Assembly: GCA_025934895.1 (NCBI GenBank)
Contig: JAICWH010000004.1
Coordinates: 1 to 57,220, forward strand
Length of the DNA stretch: 57,220 nucleotides
Direction: 5' to 3'
Origin: Nocardioidaceae bacterium
Lineage (GTDB): Bacteria; Actinomycetota; Actinomycetes; Propionibacteriales; Nocardioidaceae
A program made the translations under genes and the position numbers. The notes under the pieces are model-generated. The model had not been told where the DNA came from, ran no database searches, and worked only from the letters and a program-made list of their open reading frames with translations. Positions 1-8,637 of the stretch are shown in pieces (the first letter of the stretch is position 1; every line of letters starts with the position of its first letter).

Positions 1-769
1 GAGCGGCTCCCCTCCGGCAGTGATACTGGCTGCGACGTTGCTGAGCGGCCTCCTGGGACTGGTTGCCTACCAGCTGCGCCAGGCGCGTGCCGGCCAGGAC
101 CGCACCGAGATGCTTCTGGCACAGCTGGCTGACGCCCGCGACGAACAGACCCGGGCCGCGGCGACCGCCGAGCGAGGCCGGATCGCCACGGAGCTGCACG
201 ACGTGTTGGCGCAGTCGCTGTCGGCCGCGGCGATCCAACTTCAGGGCGCACGGGTTCTCGCCGTCCGCGAAGGTGCGGGCAGCCGGCTGAGCACCGCCAT
301 CGACCGCGCCAGCCAGCTCGTCAACGACGGACTGAGCAATGCTCGCCAGGCAGTAGGTGCGCTGCGCGGGGAACAACTGCCCACGATCGCCCAGCTCGGA
401 CCTCTCATCGACGGCTTCAGGAACGACATGCACCTTGACGTCACCCTGCGAATTGAGGGCCATGCCCATGACCTTCCGGCCGACACCAGTCTGGCCTTGT
501 ACCGAGGCGCCCAGGAGGCGTTGACGAACGTTGCCCGGTACGCGCCCGGCGCCGCCGCGCGGGTTGTGCTCTGCTACGACCCGGACCGGACCATGCTGTC
601 GGTGGAGAACTCGCAGCCAGCCCAGATGGCAGCTGACGCTGGGCTACCCAACGTCGGAGGTGGTCACGGGTTGACCGGGCTCGGGGAACGGCTGGACCGG
701 GCGGGCGGCACCCTGCATGCCGGCCCGACCGGAGCGGGATGGCGAGTCGAGATGGTCGTACCGGCGTGA
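1..769 (+). CDS. NarL-family sensor histidine kinase, 5'-truncated by window edge
   Basis: C-terminal part of a sensor kinase that would phosphorylate the regulator encoded next to it. The frame is open to base 2 with no stop, and only one hydrophobic stretch (ILAATLLSGLLGLVAYQL) remains, so the membrane-spanning N-terminus lies outside the window; the GTG at 20 is probably internal. A HisKA_3 dimerisation segment is visible (ERGRIATELHDVLAQSL, phosphoacceptor His in ELHD), followed by a HATPase_c domain with an N-box (QEALTNVARYA) and a glycine-rich lid (GGGHGLTGLGERL). Its stop overlaps the GTG at 766 of the response regulator, so the two are translationally coupled. The signal sensed is unknown. 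Confidence 0.9.
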   Translation, partial: SGSPPAVILAATLLSGLLGLVAYQLRQARAGQDRTEMLLAQLADARDEQTRAAATAERGRIATELHDVLAQSLSAAAIQLQGARVLAVREGAGSRLSTAIDRASQLVNDGLSNARQAVGALRGEQLPTIAQLGPLIDGFRNDMHLDVTLRIEGHAHDLPADTSLALYRGAQEALTNVARYAPGAAARVVLCYDPDRTMLSVENSQPAQMAADAGLPNVGGGHGLTGLGERLDRAGGTLHAGPTGAGWRVEMVVPA

Positions 770-1425
770 CCAGCCCGAGGATTCGTGTGGTCGTGGCCGA
801 CGACCAACGTGTGGTACGGGAGGGACTGACCATGCTGGTCGGCCTGATCGAAGGCGTGGACGTCGTCGCCACAGCAGCCAACGGCGTCGAGGCGGTTGAA
901 CAAGCGGGCGAGCTTCGCCCGGACGTCGTACTCATGGATCTGCGGATGCCGGGGATGGACGGTATCGAGGCCACCCGACGAATCCGCGCGGAGCTGCCCG
1001 CCACCCAGGTGTTGGTGCTGACCACCTACGCCGACGACACCGCTCTCTTCCCGGCTCTGCGCGCCGGAGCGCGCGGCTACCTCACGAAGGACGCCACCGC
1101 CGAGGAGATCGAGCATGCCATCACAGCCCTCGCGGCCGGAGAGACCCACCTGGCTCCCGACATCCAACAACGCCTCGTCTCGGCGGCCCTTCATGGTCAC
1201 CCGCCAGCTCCTTCGGGTCATCGAGAACTCCCGGACGGGATGTCGCCCCGGGAAGCCGAGGTGCTCCGGCTGATGGCCGCTGGCCTGTCCAACGCAGAGA
1301 TCGCCACGACCCTCGTGCTCAGCAACGCCACCGTGAAGACACACGTCAACCACATCTTCACCAAGACCGGCTCCCGGGACCGAGCGCAGGCCGTCCGCTA
1401 CGCCTACCTTCACGGACTGACGTGA
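739..1425 (+). CDS. LuxR/NarL-family response regulator
   Basis: DNA-binding partner of the upstream kinase. The receiver domain has an acidic pair DD (residues 21-22 from the ATG at 739), phosphoacceptor Asp in VVLMDLRMPG (D67), the switch Thr in LTTYAD and Lys in YLTKDA. The C-terminal GerE-type helix-turn-helix is SPREAEVLRLMAAGLSNAEIA followed by NATVKTHVNHIF. Two starts are possible: ATG 739 behind a GGAG, or GTG 766, which forms a GTGA overlap with the kinase stop and gives a protein of typical length; the second is at least as likely. Targets are unknown. Confidence 0.92.
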   Translation: MASRDGRTGVTSPRIRVVVADDQRVVREGLTMLVGLIEGVDVVATAANGVEAVEQAGELRPDVVLMDLRMPGMDGIEATRRIRAELPATQVLVLTTYADDTALFPALRAGARGYLTKDATAEEIEHAITALAAGETHLAPDIQQRLVSAALHGHPPAPSGHRELPDGMSPREAEVLRLMAAGLSNAEIATTLVLSNATVKTHVNHIFTKTGSRDRAQAVRYAYLHGLT

Positions 1426-1579
1426 CGTGACCCGGATGCACCCGACGGGACTGAGGACGTCCCGCAACGAGCGGCTCGACGGAGCGGGTCGTCCATGCCA
1501 TCCGGTCGCCACCAGGGGGTCGGCGAACCGTCAGCCCCACGAAGGGTGTCGAACCCCCGGCTCCGGCCCGTCAGCCCCT

Positions 1580-1858
1580 TCAGAAGCGGGTGCTGGCTCT
1601 GCCGCTGATCGCCCGTCGGTGGGAGAAGCCCTCGAACACTCCCACCAGAGCCACCGAAGCGATCACGGCGACCACGAAGCCGAGGAAGTTCAGCTCCCAC
1701 ACACTTCCCGTGCCCAGCAGGCCGGCGACAACGCCGCCGATGACAGAGCCCGCCAAGCCGAGGAGCAGGGTCATCGCGATGCTGAGGTCCTGCTTGCCAG
1801 GTTTGATCAGGCGGGCGAGTGCGCCGATCACGAGGCCCGCGACGATGAAGCCGAGCAT
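1580..1858 (-). CDS. GlsB/YeaQ/YmgE-family small stress membrane protein
   Basis: A 92-residue integral membrane protein of the transglycosylase-associated/GlsB family, whose members are often induced by general stress; their biochemical role is not established. Three hydrophobic segments are seen: MLGFIVAGLVIGALARLI, a Gly-rich TLLLGLAGSVIGGVVAGLLG, and LGFVVAVIASVALVGVF, with the family's LIKPGKQ loop after the first. The start ATG at 1858 is chosen because AAGGGAAG lies just upstream and the family begins with M-(L/I)-G; the open frame upstream is proline/arginine-rich and does not look coding. It is a single-gene unit, convergent with the two-component pair. Confidence 0.9.
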   Translation of the reverse strand: MLGFIVAGLVIGALARLIKPGKQDLSIAMTLLLGLAGSVIGGVVAGLLGTGSVWELNFLGFVVAVIASVALVGVFEGFSHRRAISGRASTRF

Positions 1859-2299
1859 GGTCTTCCCTTCAGTTGGTGGCCGTCCCGTCGCCACCGGGTG
1901 CCGGCGACGAGGATGCTGTCTGGTGCGCGAGTCGACCGGCGGCAACACGGTCACTGTCTCGAGGTGGCGAGGTCTGCGCCCGCGGGGCACCTGGTCGGTC
2001 GCGCAGCTCCAGTCTGCCTCGGATCAGGCCTTTCGTGGATGGGGGCTTTCCCTGGTTCCTCCCCGAGAGGGGAAGTCGCCGGCTGAGTGTAGAGCCGGGT
2101 CCAGGGATCGTCACAGCGCGAGGCCTCGAGCGGGTACCTGGTCAAGGACACCCCCGCCCCGGGACATCATCAGGTGAGACGGCTAGATCGTCTGCCGCCG
2201 GCCGAGACGTGGCGCGGCAAACGCCCACCCGGCCGTTTGCTGCATCGGTTGCCCGGGTACCGGCGTGGACCAACCGATCCCGGACAATAAGGAAACTTG
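1859..2299. other. Non-coding stretch between divergent small membrane-protein genes
   Basis: About 440 bases without a convincing gene between two divergently read small genes. Open frames on both strands here are Arg/Pro-rich with no ribosome site and look like high-GC shadows. The only structured signal found is the SigB/SigF-type promoter at 2235-2260. Confidence 0.5.
2235..2260 (+). promoter_or_regulatory. SigB/SigF-type stress promoter
   Basis: GTTT at 2235-2238, 16 bases, then GGGTAC at 2255-2260. This matches the GTTT-N15-17-GGGTA pattern of actinobacterial general-stress sigma factors. The -10 lies about 40 bases before the ATG at 2300. Class assignment is inference from the motif. 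Confidence 0.55.
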
Positions 2300-2851
2300 A
2301 TGGCTCGCAACACCGTGTCCCGCTCACTGCACGACCTCGGCCTCTCCGCGTGGTTCGGCGGCACCCTTGCCAACGCCGTCGCGCTGAACCCGGCCGCCGC
2401 CCAGGCCGACGGCACCCACGCTGCCGGTGCGGTCGCGAACACCGGATGGAACCGGTGGACCCCCGTCAACGCCGCCGCGATCGCCCTGCACGTGGCAGGC
2501 AGCGTCGGCCAGCTCGCCGGCAACCGGGGCCGGATCGCCAACCAGGCAGGCGTCGGCTCGATGGTGCTCGGCAAGACGGCGCTGACGGCTGCCGCACTCG
2601 GTGCGACGGCCTACAGCCGTGCCCTCGGCAAGAAGGTGACCCAGCAGACCGACGTACCCGTCCGGTCGGGCACCGAGCCGGCCGCCACCACGCCCACGAA
2701 GGTGGCGAACGCCCAGCGTCAGCTGGCCGCGCTCCAGTGGGTGATCCCCGCACTGACCGGTGCGCTGGTCGTCGTCTCGTCCTTCGCCGGCGAGCAGCAG
2801 CGCGCCTCCGAGGTGCAGAAGGGTCTGGTGGGTCGGCTCGTCCGCTCCTGA
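2300..2851 (+). CDS. Hypothetical membrane protein, 183 aa
   Basis: Not assigned to a named family. It has an N-terminal Gly/Ala-rich stretch (LGLSAWFGGTLANAVALNPAAA), a central VNAAAIALHVAGSVGQLAGN, an Ala-rich segment KTALTAAALGATAYSRALG and a C-terminal hydrophobic helix LQWVIPALTGALVVVSSFAG, so probably three to four membrane or membrane-associated helices. ATG 2300 is preferred to the TTG three bases upstream because TAAGGAAA sits at the right distance. A stress-type promoter lies about 40 bases upstream, and with the nearby GlsB-like gene this suggests a stress-induced envelope protein. Function is unknown. Confidence 0.75.
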   Translation: MARNTVSRSLHDLGLSAWFGGTLANAVALNPAAAQADGTHAAGAVANTGWNRWTPVNAAAIALHVAGSVGQLAGNRGRIANQAGVGSMVLGKTALTAAALGATAYSRALGKKVTQQTDVPVRSGTEPAATTPTKVANAQRQLAALQWVIPALTGALVVVSSFAGEQQRASEVQKGLVGRLVRS

Positions 2852-2967
2852 CCAGGACGGAGTCGCGAGGCAGCGGCTCCTCGACGAACACGTCGAGCCC
2901 CGGCACCTGACCAGTCGGGGTCATCGGGGCGCCGTGGTGCCGTGCGTGCCGCACGTAGCCTGACCGA

Positions 2968-3729
2968 GTGATCCGTGTCCTGCTCGCTCCGCGCATGCTC
3001 GCGCTCCACGCGCTGACGGTCGTGGTGACGGTGGCGGCGGTGCTGCTGGGGTGGTGGCAGTACGGCGTGTGGCAGCACGGTCGCGAGGACCAGACCACGT
3101 CGAAGGTGGACGCGCGGCCGGTGCCGCTCGGCTCGGTGCTGACCTCGGACGAGGCCTTTCCGGGCAGCGACGTCGGCCGACCGGTCAGCCTCGCCGGGCG
3201 GTGGGTGCCGCACGGGACGATCTACGTCTCCGGTCGCGAGCTGCACGGGCGGACCGGCGTGTGGGCGGTGACACCGGTCGCGGTGTGCGACGGTGCCGCT
3301 TCCGCCTGCGCGAGGGCACCTGCCATGCTCGTCGTACGCGGGTGGGCGGCGTCGGTTCGCGCGGCTCCGGCCCCGCCGACCGGGTCCGTGCGGGTCACCG
3401 GCTGGCTGCAGCCCGGCGAGGGGTCCGGGAACCCCGACCCGAAGCCGGGCGACGACGTGTTCCCCGACCTCCGGGTCACCGACGCGCTGCAGCGGGTCGA
3501 CCAGGACCTGTACGGCGGCTACGTGATCGCCCGCACGACCAGCCCGACGTCCGAGGGACTGGCGCGGGTGACCCCGGGCGCGCTGCCGAACGCGTCGGCG
3601 TTCACGTCCGTGCGAAACCTGCTCTACGCGATCGAGTGGTGGTTCTTCGGCGGGTTCGCGGTCTACGTCTGGGGGCGCTGGTGCCGCGACGAGGTGACCC
3701 GGGTCACCGGAGTACCTTCAAAAGCGTGA
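2968..3729 (+). CDS. SURF1-family cytochrome oxidase assembly protein
   Basis: A 253-residue membrane protein of the SURF1 family, which helps insert haem into or assemble the aa3 cytochrome c oxidase. It has the family's two-helix architecture: an N-terminal helix (LALHALTVVVTVAAVLLGWWQY) with the typical LGxWQ motif, an external domain with GRPVSLAGRWV, ELHGRTGVWAVTPV and VVRGW, and a C-terminal helix NLLYAIEWWFFGGFAVYVWGRW containing the conserved Y-A-x-E-W-W. The GTG start is the first in frame. Its TGA overlaps the GTG of the DUF3817 gene, starting a four-gene overlapping operon. Confidence 0.92.
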   Translation: MIRVLLAPRMLALHALTVVVTVAAVLLGWWQYGVWQHGREDQTTSKVDARPVPLGSVLTSDEAFPGSDVGRPVSLAGRWVPHGTIYVSGRELHGRTGVWAVTPVAVCDGAASACARAPAMLVVRGWAASVRAAPAPPTGSVRVTGWLQPGEGSGNPDPKPGDDVFPDLRVTDALQRVDQDLYGGYVIARTTSPTSEGLARVTPGALPNASAFTSVRNLLYAIEWWFFGGFAVYVWGRWCRDEVTRVTGVPSKA

Positions 3730-4106
3730 AGACCGTGCTCACCTGGTATCGCGTGCTGGCCACCGTCGTCGGCATCTCGATCATCCTGCTGATCGTCGTG
3801 GGACTGCCGCTGAACAACCTGCACGACGTGTCGCCCGGGATCCTCCCCGTCGGCAGCAGCGGCCAGCAGCTCGGCGACGACATCAGCAAGTACCTCGGCA
3901 CCGCCCACGGGTTCATCTACATGGGCTTCCTGTTCGTGGCGTTCGTGCTGTCCCGAATGGCCAGGTGGTCGATCACGTTCACGCTGGTGACCCTGCTGTG
4001 CGGCACGATCCCGTTCCTCTCGTTCTGGGCCGAGTTCCGGGCGGTGCGGCAGGTCGAGGGTCTGCTGGCCGACCAGGGCCGGCCCCACGATCCGGTCACC
4101 ACCTGA
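3726..4106 (+). CDS. DUF3817-family membrane protein
   Basis: A 126-residue protein with three membrane helices: TWYRVLATVVGISIILLIVVGLPL, LGTAHGFIYMGFLFVAFVLS and WSITFTLVTLLCGTIPFLSFWAE. The H-G-F/Y pattern and the terminal PFLSFWAE are characteristic of DUF3817, a family without known biochemistry that in actinobacteria is often near cytochrome oxidase or guaA-region genes. The open frame extends far upstream, but the real start is the GTG at 3726, which overlaps the SURF1 stop by four bases (GTGA). The patatin-like gene follows after 4 bases. Confidence 0.85.
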   Translation: MKTVLTWYRVLATVVGISIILLIVVGLPLNNLHDVSPGILPVGSSGQQLGDDISKYLGTAHGFIYMGFLFVAFVLSRMARWSITFTLVTLLCGTIPFLSFWAEFRAVRQVEGLLADQGRPHDPVTT

Positions 4107-4110
4107 CCCG

Positions 4111-4950
4111 GTGACCGAGCCGACCGCAGGGGAGACGGCCTTCGTCCTCGGCGGCGGCGGGCTGCTCGGTGCGGTCGAGGTCGGCATGCTCAAGGCACTC
4201 TTCGAGGCCGACGTCCGGCCGGACCTCATCCTCGGCACGTCGGTGGGTGCGCTCAACGGCGCCCTGGTCGCCGCCGACCCGGGACCCGGGGTGATCGAGC
4301 GGCTGGTCGGGCTCTGGCAGAGCGCGGTGACCACCCGCGACGTGTACGGCGAGGGCGCGGTCCGCCAGGTGCGGCGCGCCGTGCGCACCGGGACGCACCT
4401 GCACTCCAGCGAGCCGTTGCGGCAGCGGCTCGCCCAGGAGCTGGGAGACCTGTCCTTCGTCGAGCTCGCCGTCCCGTTCCAGTGCTGCGCCGCCAGCATC
4501 GAGCGGGCCGCCGAGCACTGGTTCACCACCGGGCGCGTTGTCGACGCGGTGATGGCCTCGGCCGCCGTGCCCGGGCTGCTGAGCCCTGCGGAGGTGGACG
4601 GCGAGCACTACCTCGACGGCGGCATCGTGAACTCCGTGCCGGTGGGGCGAGCGGTGGAGTGCGGGGCGACCCGGGTCTTCGTGCTGCAGGTGGGTCGGGT
4701 GGACCGACCGCTCCGACCGCCGCGCCGGCCGTGGGAGGTGGCCCGGGTGTCCTTCGAGATCGCCCGTCGACACCGCTTCCACCGCGAGATGGCCGCGCTC
4801 CCCCCGCACGTCGAAGCGCACGTGCTCCCCACGGGAGGCGGGCCCGCCAAGGACGACTCGCTGCTCGCCTACCGCGACCTCAAGGCCGTCACCCGCCGGA
4901 TCGACGCAGCGTACGACGCGTCGTCGGTCTACCTGCGTGAGCGCCTGTGA
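4111..4950 (+). CDS. Patatin-like phospholipase family protein
   Basis: A 279-residue predicted lipid acyl hydrolase. It has the complete patatin signature: oxyanion loop VLGGGGLLGA, nucleophile elbow G-T-S-V-G (Ser at about residue 44 in LILGTSVGALNGA) and the catalytic Asp in YLDGGIVNSVPV (D-G-G), giving a Ser-Asp dyad. No signal peptide is seen, so the enzyme is probably cytoplasmic or peripheral to the membrane. Its TGA overlaps the acyltransferase GTG (GTGA at 4947). A hydrolase releasing acyl chains beside an acyltransferase suggests a joint role in membrane lipid remodelling, which is inference. Confidence 0.92.
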   Translation: MTEPTAGETAFVLGGGGLLGAVEVGMLKALFEADVRPDLILGTSVGALNGALVAADPGPGVIERLVGLWQSAVTTRDVYGEGAVRQVRRAVRTGTHLHSSEPLRQRLAQELGDLSFVELAVPFQCCAASIERAAEHWFTTGRVVDAVMASAAVPGLLSPAEVDGEHYLDGGIVNSVPVGRAVECGATRVFVLQVGRVDRPLRPPRRPWEVARVSFEIARRHRFHREMAALPPHVEAHVLPTGGGPAKDDSLLAYRDLKAVTRRIDAAYDASSVYLRERL

Positions 4951-5984
4951 CCGGTTGGTTCCGGCGGCTGGTCCTGGCCCCCGCCCTGATCGCGCTGACC
5001 GTCACGCTGTGGACCACGATCCCGGTGTGGCTGCTGGCCGCGGCCGTGCTCTCGCCCGTCGTACCGGGGCGGTTGCGGCCGTTGCGGCTGCTGTCTCTGC
5101 TGATGCTGCACCTGACGCTGGAGAGCATCATGCTCGTCGAGCTGTTCGGGCTCTGGGTGGCATCGGGCTTCGGATGGTTCATCAGGCGCCCATTCTTCGA
5201 GCGGATCCACTACGACATCGTGCAGACCTACCTGGTGATCTTCTTCCGGGAGGCCCGACGGGTGGCACGGCTGGAGATCGTCACCGAGGGCGCGGAGCCG
5301 GACGCCCATCCCGGTGAGCCGCTGCTGGTGTGCTGCCGCCATGCCGGGCCGGGCGACTCGTTCACGCTGATGTACGCGCTGATGCACTGGTACGGCCGGG
5401 AGCCCCGCGTCGTACTCAAGGAGACCCTCGCCTGGGACCCCGCCATCGACATCATCCTCAACCGGCTGCCGAACAGGTTCATCTCGGGAAAGCCCTCCCG
5501 CGGCGACGACCTCGAGACCCAGGTCGGGCAGCTCGCGGCGAACCTCGACCACAACGACGCCTTCGTGATCTTCCCCGAGGGCGGCAACTTCACCCCGGCC
5601 CGGCGGCAGCGCCAGATCGACCGGTTGCGTCACCTCGGGCTGGAGTCCATGGCCCGTCGCGCGGAGCGGATGCAGAACGTGCTCGCCCCCCGCCCGGGCG
5701 GGCTGATCGCGGCCCTCGATGCTGCTCCGGGGGCCGACGTGCTCCTAGTCGCGCACACCGGCCTGGACCACCTGTTCACGGCCGTCGACCTGTGGCGGGA
5801 GCTCCCGATGGACAAGCAGATCATCATGCGGTGGTGGCGGGTGCCGCGCAGCGACATACCCCTGGGTCGTGAGCAGCGGATCGACTGGCTCTTCTCGTGG
5901 TGGGAGACGATCGACGCGTGGATCGCCGAGAACAGGCCCCGGGACCTGCCGCTCCGGCGGCGGGGCGGCAGGTCCGGTCCCTGA
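4947..5984 (+). CDS. PlsC-type (lysophospholipid) acyltransferase
   Basis: A 345-residue membrane-anchored acyltransferase. The N-terminus has two to three hydrophobic helices ([32 protein letters not shown] and [25 protein letters not shown]). The H-x4-D catalytic motif is in [10 protein letters not shown] and the acceptor-binding motif in [14 protein letters not shown] (PEG). It would transfer acyl groups to a glycerolipid-like acceptor; the exact substrate cannot be told. The variant HAGPGD motif is that of the actinobacterial subfamily. It is the last gene of the SURF1-DUF3817-patatin-acyltransferase operon and is convergent, 4 bases apart, with the repeat protein on the other strand. Confidence 0.88.
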   Translation: MTGWFRRLVLAPALIALTVTLWTTIPVWLLAAAVLSPVVPGRLRPLRLLSLLMLHLTLESIMLVELFGLWVASGFGWFIRRPFFERIHYDIVQTYLVIFFREARRVARLEIVTEGAEPDAHPGEPLLVCCRHAGPGDSFTLMYALMHWYGREPRVVLKETLAWDPAIDIILNRLPNRFISGKPSRGDDLETQVGQLAANLDHNDAFVIFPEGGNFTPARRQRQIDRLRHLGLESMARRAERMQNVLAPRPGGLIAALDAAPGADVLLVAHTGLDHLFTAVDLWRELPMDKQIIMRWWRVPRSDIPLGREQRIDWLFSWWETIDAWIAENRPRDLPLRRRGGRSGP

Positions 5985-5988
5985 CAGG

Positions 5989-6846
5989 TCAGGCCCTCTC
6001 CGGCGGGTCGACGTCGATCTCGGTGACGGGGTTGTCCGGCGTCGTAGCCCCGTGGGGCACCTCGGTGGCGTCCGCGACCGCCTCACCCGGGTCGGACGCG
6101 GCGAGGTCCGTGGGCAGGTCGGCGCGGTGCGCCCCGACGTCGGTGACCGGCGCGCTGGTGGGCGACGGGGTCGTCGCGGGCGGCGGGGTGTACGACGACT
6201 TCCAGTCACTCTCCTGCTTGCCACCGCTGAACCTCTTGACGGCCGCGAACGCCGCGCCCCCGAGCCCGAGCGCGACGAGCAGGTTCCGGAAGGTGTGCTT
6301 CTCCTTCGGTGGCGGCGCGACCTCCCCCTTGAGAGCGGTTGCGAGCGCCTTGGTGCGCTTGGCGGCCTCGGCGCGAGCGTCCTCGGTGGCGTCGTCGAGC
6401 GCCGCGATGGCCGCCGTGACGACCGGCAGGACCTCCGCGGTGAACCGGTCCCGGACGTCGGAGAGCACCGGGTTGGCCTTGTCGAGCACCGGGCCCGCGG
6501 TGTCGCGAGCCTGGGAGAGCGCCGGAGCAGCCTTGTCGCGCGCGTCGGCGAGGTAGGGTGCGGCCTTGTCCTTGGCCATCACCAGGACCGGGGTCGCCTT
6601 GTCGCGGGCGTCCACCAGCACGGGGACGGCCCGGTCACGGGCGTCCAGCAGGACCGGGACGGCCCGGTGCCTCGCCTCGTCCAGCAGAGGGCCCGCCTTG
6701 GCGATCGCGTCAGCGATGGCCGGCCCGGCCTTGTCGCGGGCGTCCGCCAGCTTCGCGCCCGCCTGGTCGCGGACGTTCTCCACGTGGGGGGCCAGGGTGT
6801 CCGCCAGGTTTCCTGCGTGGTCACTCAGGGTCTTCTTCTTGCCCAT
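5989..6846 (-). CDS. Apolipoprotein-like 11-residue repeat protein
   Basis: A 285-residue protein not assigned to a characterised family. Residues about 10-130 are a run of 11-residue repeats of the form DARDKAxPVLx (about eight units, for example [11 protein letters not shown] and [11 protein letters not shown]), a period typical of amphipathic helices that lie on lipid surfaces. A mixed-charge helix with [12 protein letters not shown] follows, then a short hydrophobic segment ([19 protein letters not shown]) and a Pro/Thr/Asp-rich disordered tail. Start ATG 6846 is preceded by GAGAGGA. A role in membrane coating or envelope stress is inference from the helix type. A variant of this gene often sits beside cyclophilin in related genomes, as I recall. 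Confidence 0.7.
   Translation of the reverse strand: MGKKKTLSDHAGNLADTLAPHVENVRDQAGAKLADARDKAGPAIADAIAKAGPLLDEARHRAVPVLLDARDRAVPVLVDARDKATPVLVMAKDKAAPYLADARDKAAPALSQARDTAGPVLDKANPVLSDVRDRFTAEVLPVVTAAIAALDDATEDARAEAAKRTKALATALKGEVAPPPKEKHTFRNLLVALGLGGAAFAAVKRFSGGKQESDWKSSYTPPPATTPSPTSAPVTDVGAHRADLPTDLAASDPGEAVADATEVPHGATTPDNPVTEIDVDPPERA
6500..6790 (-). repeat. 33-bp imperfect coding repeats (11-residue helical units)
   Basis: Imperfect tandem 33-bp units, recognisable by the recurring gcgtcc/cgcggg/gtcgcg pattern, encode the DARDKAxPVL repeats of the overlapping gene. Unit boundaries are approximate and were judged from the protein. Confidence 0.6.
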
Positions 6847-7029
6847 GGGAGGGTCCTCTCTTGTGTGGATCGCCGTCCGTGTGCGCGTGCCGGGACGACG
6901 TCGGACCGGTCGTGTGGTTCTGCCCCGTCCACCCTCGATCATGCCTGCCCGGCGCCAGGGACCGGACACCGGGTTGGTGTGCGCGTGGGAGGATCGGGAG
7001 GCACTGACCACCAACGGAAAGGCGGCGTG

Positions 7030-7551
7030 GTGTCTGAGACCTACGCGACGTTGAAGACCAACAAGGGCGACATCGTCATCCACCTGTTCGACAACCATGC
7101 CCCCGCGACCGTCGAGAACTTCATCGGCCTCGCGGAAGGGACCAAGGACTACCGGGTCCCGCAGACCGGCAAGACGTCACCGGAACCGTTCTACGACGGC
7201 GTCGTCTTCCACCGGGTCATCGAGGACTTCATGATCCAGGGCGGCGACCCGCTAGGCACCGGGATGGGTGGACCGGGCTACACCTTCAAGGACGAGTTCC
7301 ACCCGGAGCTGCGGTTCGACCGCAAGTACCTCCTCGCGATGGCCAACGCCGGGCCGGGCACCAACGGGTCGCAGTTCTTCATCACCACCGCGCCGACCCC
7401 GCACCTGAACAACAAGCACACCATCTTCGGCGAGGTCGAGGACGAGCAGAGCCGGGCGGTCGTGGACGCCATCAACAGCACCCCGACGCGTGCCGGCGAC
7501 CGCCCGGTCGACCCGGTGGTCATCGAGTCGGTGTCGATCGAGCGGCGCTGA
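7030..7551 (+). CDS. ppiA: Peptidyl-prolyl cis-trans isomerase (cyclophilin)
   Basis: A 173-residue single-domain cyclophilin catalysing prolyl isomerisation. Key residues of the fold are present: [17 protein letters not shown] (catalytic Arg in FHR, plus F-M-x-Q-G-G-D), [27 protein letters not shown]. No signal peptide is present, so it is cytoplasmic. The start is GTG 7030 (a GTG at 7027 is also in frame) behind GGAAAGG; the open frame upstream is a shadow. Its place just before rhomboid and crgA matches the ppiA region near the chromosomal origin in actinobacteria. The closest named equivalent is mycobacterial PpiA. Confidence 0.93.
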   Translation: MSETYATLKTNKGDIVIHLFDNHAPATVENFIGLAEGTKDYRVPQTGKTSPEPFYDGVVFHRVIEDFMIQGGDPLGTGMGGPGYTFKDEFHPELRFDRKYLLAMANAGPGTNGSQFFITTAPTPHLNNKHTIFGEVEDEQSRAVVDAINSTPTRAGDRPVDPVVIESVSIERR

Positions 7552-7571
7552 GCCCCTCCGAAGCAGGTCAG

Positions 7572-8471
7572 ATGAGCACCCCTGAGACGCCGGCGACCGG
7601 GGCCTCCCCGCAGGAGGCCCCGGTCTGCTACCGGCACACCGACCGCGAGGCCCACATCCGGTGCCAGCGCTGCGACCGGCCGATCTGCCCCGACTGCATG
7701 CAGCCGGCCTCGGTCGGCTTCCAGTGCCCGTCGTGCGTGCGGGAGGGGTCCCGGGGCACGAGGACGGCACGGACGCCGTACGGCGGGGAGCGGACCGGCA
7801 ACCCGGCGCTGACCTCGCGGGTGCTGGTGGCGATCAATGTCGCGGTCTGGGTGCTGATCTTGGCGACGGGATGGCAGAGCAGCCCGCTGATCGGCAGGCT
7901 GGCGCTGACCCCGGCCGGGGTCCTCAGGTTCGTGAACGGCGTGCCCCAGTCCATCCCCGGGGTCGCGGACGGTGCGCCCTGGCAGCTGCTCACGTCGATG
8001 TTCACCCACGTCGAGATCTGGCACATCGGCTTCAACATGCTGGTGCTGTGGACGCTCGGCCCCCAGCTGGAGCTGGCCGTGGGCCGGCTGCGGTTCCTGG
8101 CGATCTACCTGGTGTCCGGGCTGGCCGCGAGTGCGACGGTGATGTGGCTGGCCCCCGAGCACGTCTCGACGCTCGGGGCCTCCGGCGCGATCTTCGGGAT
8201 GCTGGGCACGCTCCTGGTGATCGCGATCAAGGTCGGCGGCGACGTCCGCGGGATCGCCACCTGGATCGGCATCAACTTCGTCCTGACCTTCCTGCTGGCC
8301 AACGTCTCCTGGCAAGGCCACATCGGCGGCTTCGTGGGCGGCCTGCTGGTGGGCGCGGCCATCGTCTACGCCCCTCGCCGGCGACGCGCCACCTGGCAGG
8401 CAGTCGGCGTGGGTGCGATCTCGGTGCTGGTGGCGCTCGCCACCATCGTCCGGATCGCCGCCCTCTCCTGA
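7572..8471 (+). CDS. Rhomboid-family intramembrane serine protease with N-terminal zinc-finger-like domain
   Basis: A 299-residue membrane protease. Residues about 18-58 form a Cys/His-rich B-box-like knuckle (CYRHTDREAHIRCQRCDRPIC..C....FQCPSC), presumably zinc-binding. The six-helix rhomboid core follows: HIGFNMLVLWTLGPQLE (the H-x-x-x-N motif), nucleophile Ser in LGASGAIFGMLG and catalytic His in WQGHIGGFVGG, so the Ser-His dyad is intact. Natural substrates are unknown; in actinobacteria this class sits next to crgA and may act in envelope protein processing. It is separated by 20 bases from ppiA and likely cotranscribed. Confidence 0.93.
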   Translation: MSTPETPATGASPQEAPVCYRHTDREAHIRCQRCDRPICPDCMQPASVGFQCPSCVREGSRGTRTARTPYGGERTGNPALTSRVLVAINVAVWVLILATGWQSSPLIGRLALTPAGVLRFVNGVPQSIPGVADGAPWQLLTSMFTHVEIWHIGFNMLVLWTLGPQLELAVGRLRFLAIYLVSGLAASATVMWLAPEHVSTLGASGAIFGMLGTLLVIAIKVGGDVRGIATWIGINFVLTFLLANVSWQGHIGGFVGGLLVGAAIVYAPRRRRATWQAVGVGAISVLVALATIVRIAALS

Positions 8472-8533
8472 CCTTGCTGCCGACCCGGCCCGTCCGCAGG
8501 CCGAAACAGGGCCGGGTCGGCGAGGTGTGGGAC

Positions 8534-8565
8534 TTGTGCACACTGTTGATAACCCCTGTGGACGA
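8534..8565 (+). promoter_or_regulatory. Cluster of three DnaA-box-like 9-mers
   Basis: In the gap between convergent rhomboid and crgA genes, three 9-mers each match a DnaA box at 8 of 9 positions: TTGTGCACA (8534-8542, against TTGTCCACA), TGTTGATAA (8544-8552, reverse TTATCAACA) and TGTGGACGA (8557-8565, reverse TCGTCCACA). Function is not shown; it could titrate or bind DnaA. Confidence 0.4.
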
Positions 8566-8637
8566 ATTCCACGGCTGTCATTTGCCTTGGACGGCACCCC
8601 CGCGCGACGAAGGGGCCGGGATCGAACCCCTCGGGCG

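Noticed and set aside
1427-2177. Plus-strand frames antisense to the GlsB-like gene
   Set aside because: Low-complexity Arg/Pro/Ala composition; the minus strand has a good family match, start and ribosome site.
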